This document shows, piece by piece, positions 5,963 to 6,516 of a stretch of DNA of 6,516 nucleotides (position 1 is its first letter; each line of letters begins with the position of its first letter). Location of the stretch: NCBI GenBank assembly GCA_014238935.1, contig JABAAD010000039.1:1-6516 (forward strand). The letters are read 5' to 3'. The position numbers and the translations under genes are program-made. The notes under the pieces are model-generated. The model had not been told where the DNA came from. It saw only the letters and a list, made by a program, of their open reading frames with translations, and ran no database searches. Source of the stretch: Alphaproteobacteria bacterium (GTDB lineage Bacteria > Pseudomonadota > Alphaproteobacteria > JABSOH01 > JABAAW01).

Positions 5963-6032
5963 AGCCTTGCTCTCTTGTGGCGTAGCCTGTAGATTGAAGC
6001 GGATCGTCGTTTGGCAGAAGGAGTTGTTTTTT

Positions 6033-6500
6033 GTGCTTGATCGTTTGGCTCTTTTACCCTCCATGGTGCCGCAGTTGCAGATGCTGTCGGTTTTCGCGCT
6101 AATCATCGCAGGATTGTACTTTTACGCGAGCGAACGCTTGTCGATGGAGGTGACGGCGTTGCTTTTGCTGTGTTGCCTTTTGGCTCTGTTCGTGGTCTTG
6201 CCTCCCTTCATCTCGACGGCTCACAGATTGAGCTCGGCGACGCTGCTTTCGGGGTTCGCCTCTCCTGCCTTGCTGACGGTGCTGGGACTGCTGGTGATCG
6301 GCGAAGCATTAGCGAGCACGGGAGCTTTGGCATTGGTGTCGCGGTGGCTTTCGCGCCTGCCTTCCTACAGCTTGGCGATGCTGTTCTTGCTGCTGGCAGC
6401 CTTGCTGTTGAGCGCCTTTTTGAACAACATTCCCGTCGTCGTGTTGTTCATTCCTGTTTTGCGCGCGCCGCGCTCCAGCCCCAAGACGACGCAATGGTAG
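6033..6500 (+). CDS. N-terminal part of an SLC13-like (divalent anion:Na+ type) permease; frame closes early
   Basis: The reading frame encodes about 155 residues, mostly membrane segments: about 17-32, 39-60, 78-98 and 113-143. The pattern resembles the N-terminal repeat of SLC13/DASS-type permeases: FASPALLTVLGLLVIGEALASTGAL (75-99) and LSAFLNNIPVVVLFIPVL (126-143), where the NN-P motif corresponds to the conserved Asn-Thr/Asn-Pro ion-binding loop. Family members run roughly 450-600 aa with two such halves. Here, after FIPVL, the sequence turns polar and ends at TAG (6498-6500). The other two plus-strand frames stay open from there to the window end, so the gene may be frameshifted, truncated, or wrong at this point in the assembly. 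The GTG start at 6033 is chosen for AAGGAG 9 bases upstream (6018-6023); ATG at 6063 is an alternative. The frame continues open far upstream of 6033, but that part is antisense to the zinc-ribbon gene and not protein-like. Substrate unknown. Confidence 0.65.
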   Translation: MLDRLALLPSMVPQLQMLSVFALIIAGLYFYASERLSMEVTALLLLCCLLALFVVLPPFISTAHRLSSATLLSGFASPALLTVLGLLVIGEALASTGALALVSRWLSRLPSYSLAMLFLLLAALLLSAFLNNIPVVVLFIPVLRAPRSSPKTTQW

Positions 6501-6516
6501 CGAAAGCGAAAACGCA

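Noticed and set aside
5577..6032. The permease reading frame is open far upstream, which could suggest a 307-residue protein.
   Set aside because: This part is antisense to the well-supported zinc-ribbon gene, has no family-like sequence, and a good ribosome binding site precedes GTG 6033. The open frame reflects GC-rich composition.

Overview
The window reads as chromosomal DNA of an alphaproteobacterium. The main reasons are a CcrM-type (GANTC) DNA adenine methyltransferase directly downstream of rnhB, a DusA-type tRNA dihydrouridine synthase, and an MJ0042-type zinc-ribbon protein of a kind common in that class. Base composition is moderately GC-rich and similar throughout. I see no insertion sequence, phage gene, tRNA, rRNA or CRISPR array. 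The genus cannot be named from the sequence alone.

Layout: (1) A leftward block holds a CPA2-type cation:proton antiporter (3420 to 2074), rnhB (2073 to 1333) and ccrM (1257 to 34). Antiporter and rnhB abut with no gap. A near-consensus sigma70-like promoter overlaps the rnhB stop and probably drives ccrM separately. (2) A 37-bp divergent gap leads to a rightward pair: a DusA-like gene (3458 to 4591) and, 9 bp later, a short FliN/SpoA-domain gene (4601 to 4882). (3) A 68-bp convergent gap with a hexanucleotide repeat separates fliN from a leftward gene for a zinc-ribbon, single-pass membrane protein (5883 to 4951). (4) A 149-bp divergent gap precedes the first ~145 residues of an SLC13-like permease (from 6033), whose frame closes at 6500, far short of family length.

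The genes do not form one pathway. They cover DNA methylation and RNA:DNA hybrid removal (ccrM, rnhB), ion homeostasis, tRNA modification, motility, an envelope protein of unknown role, and transport. No gap without a gene exceeds 150 bases. I found no convincing new multi-gene system. The most notable points are: rnhB has no ATG, GTG, TTG or CTG codon ahead of its catalytic motif and seems to start at ATC behind a perfect Shine-Dalgarno sequence; a perfect 12-bp direct repeat lies in the predicted ccrM 5' leader; a lone fliN sits behind dusA; and the permease frame ends early.
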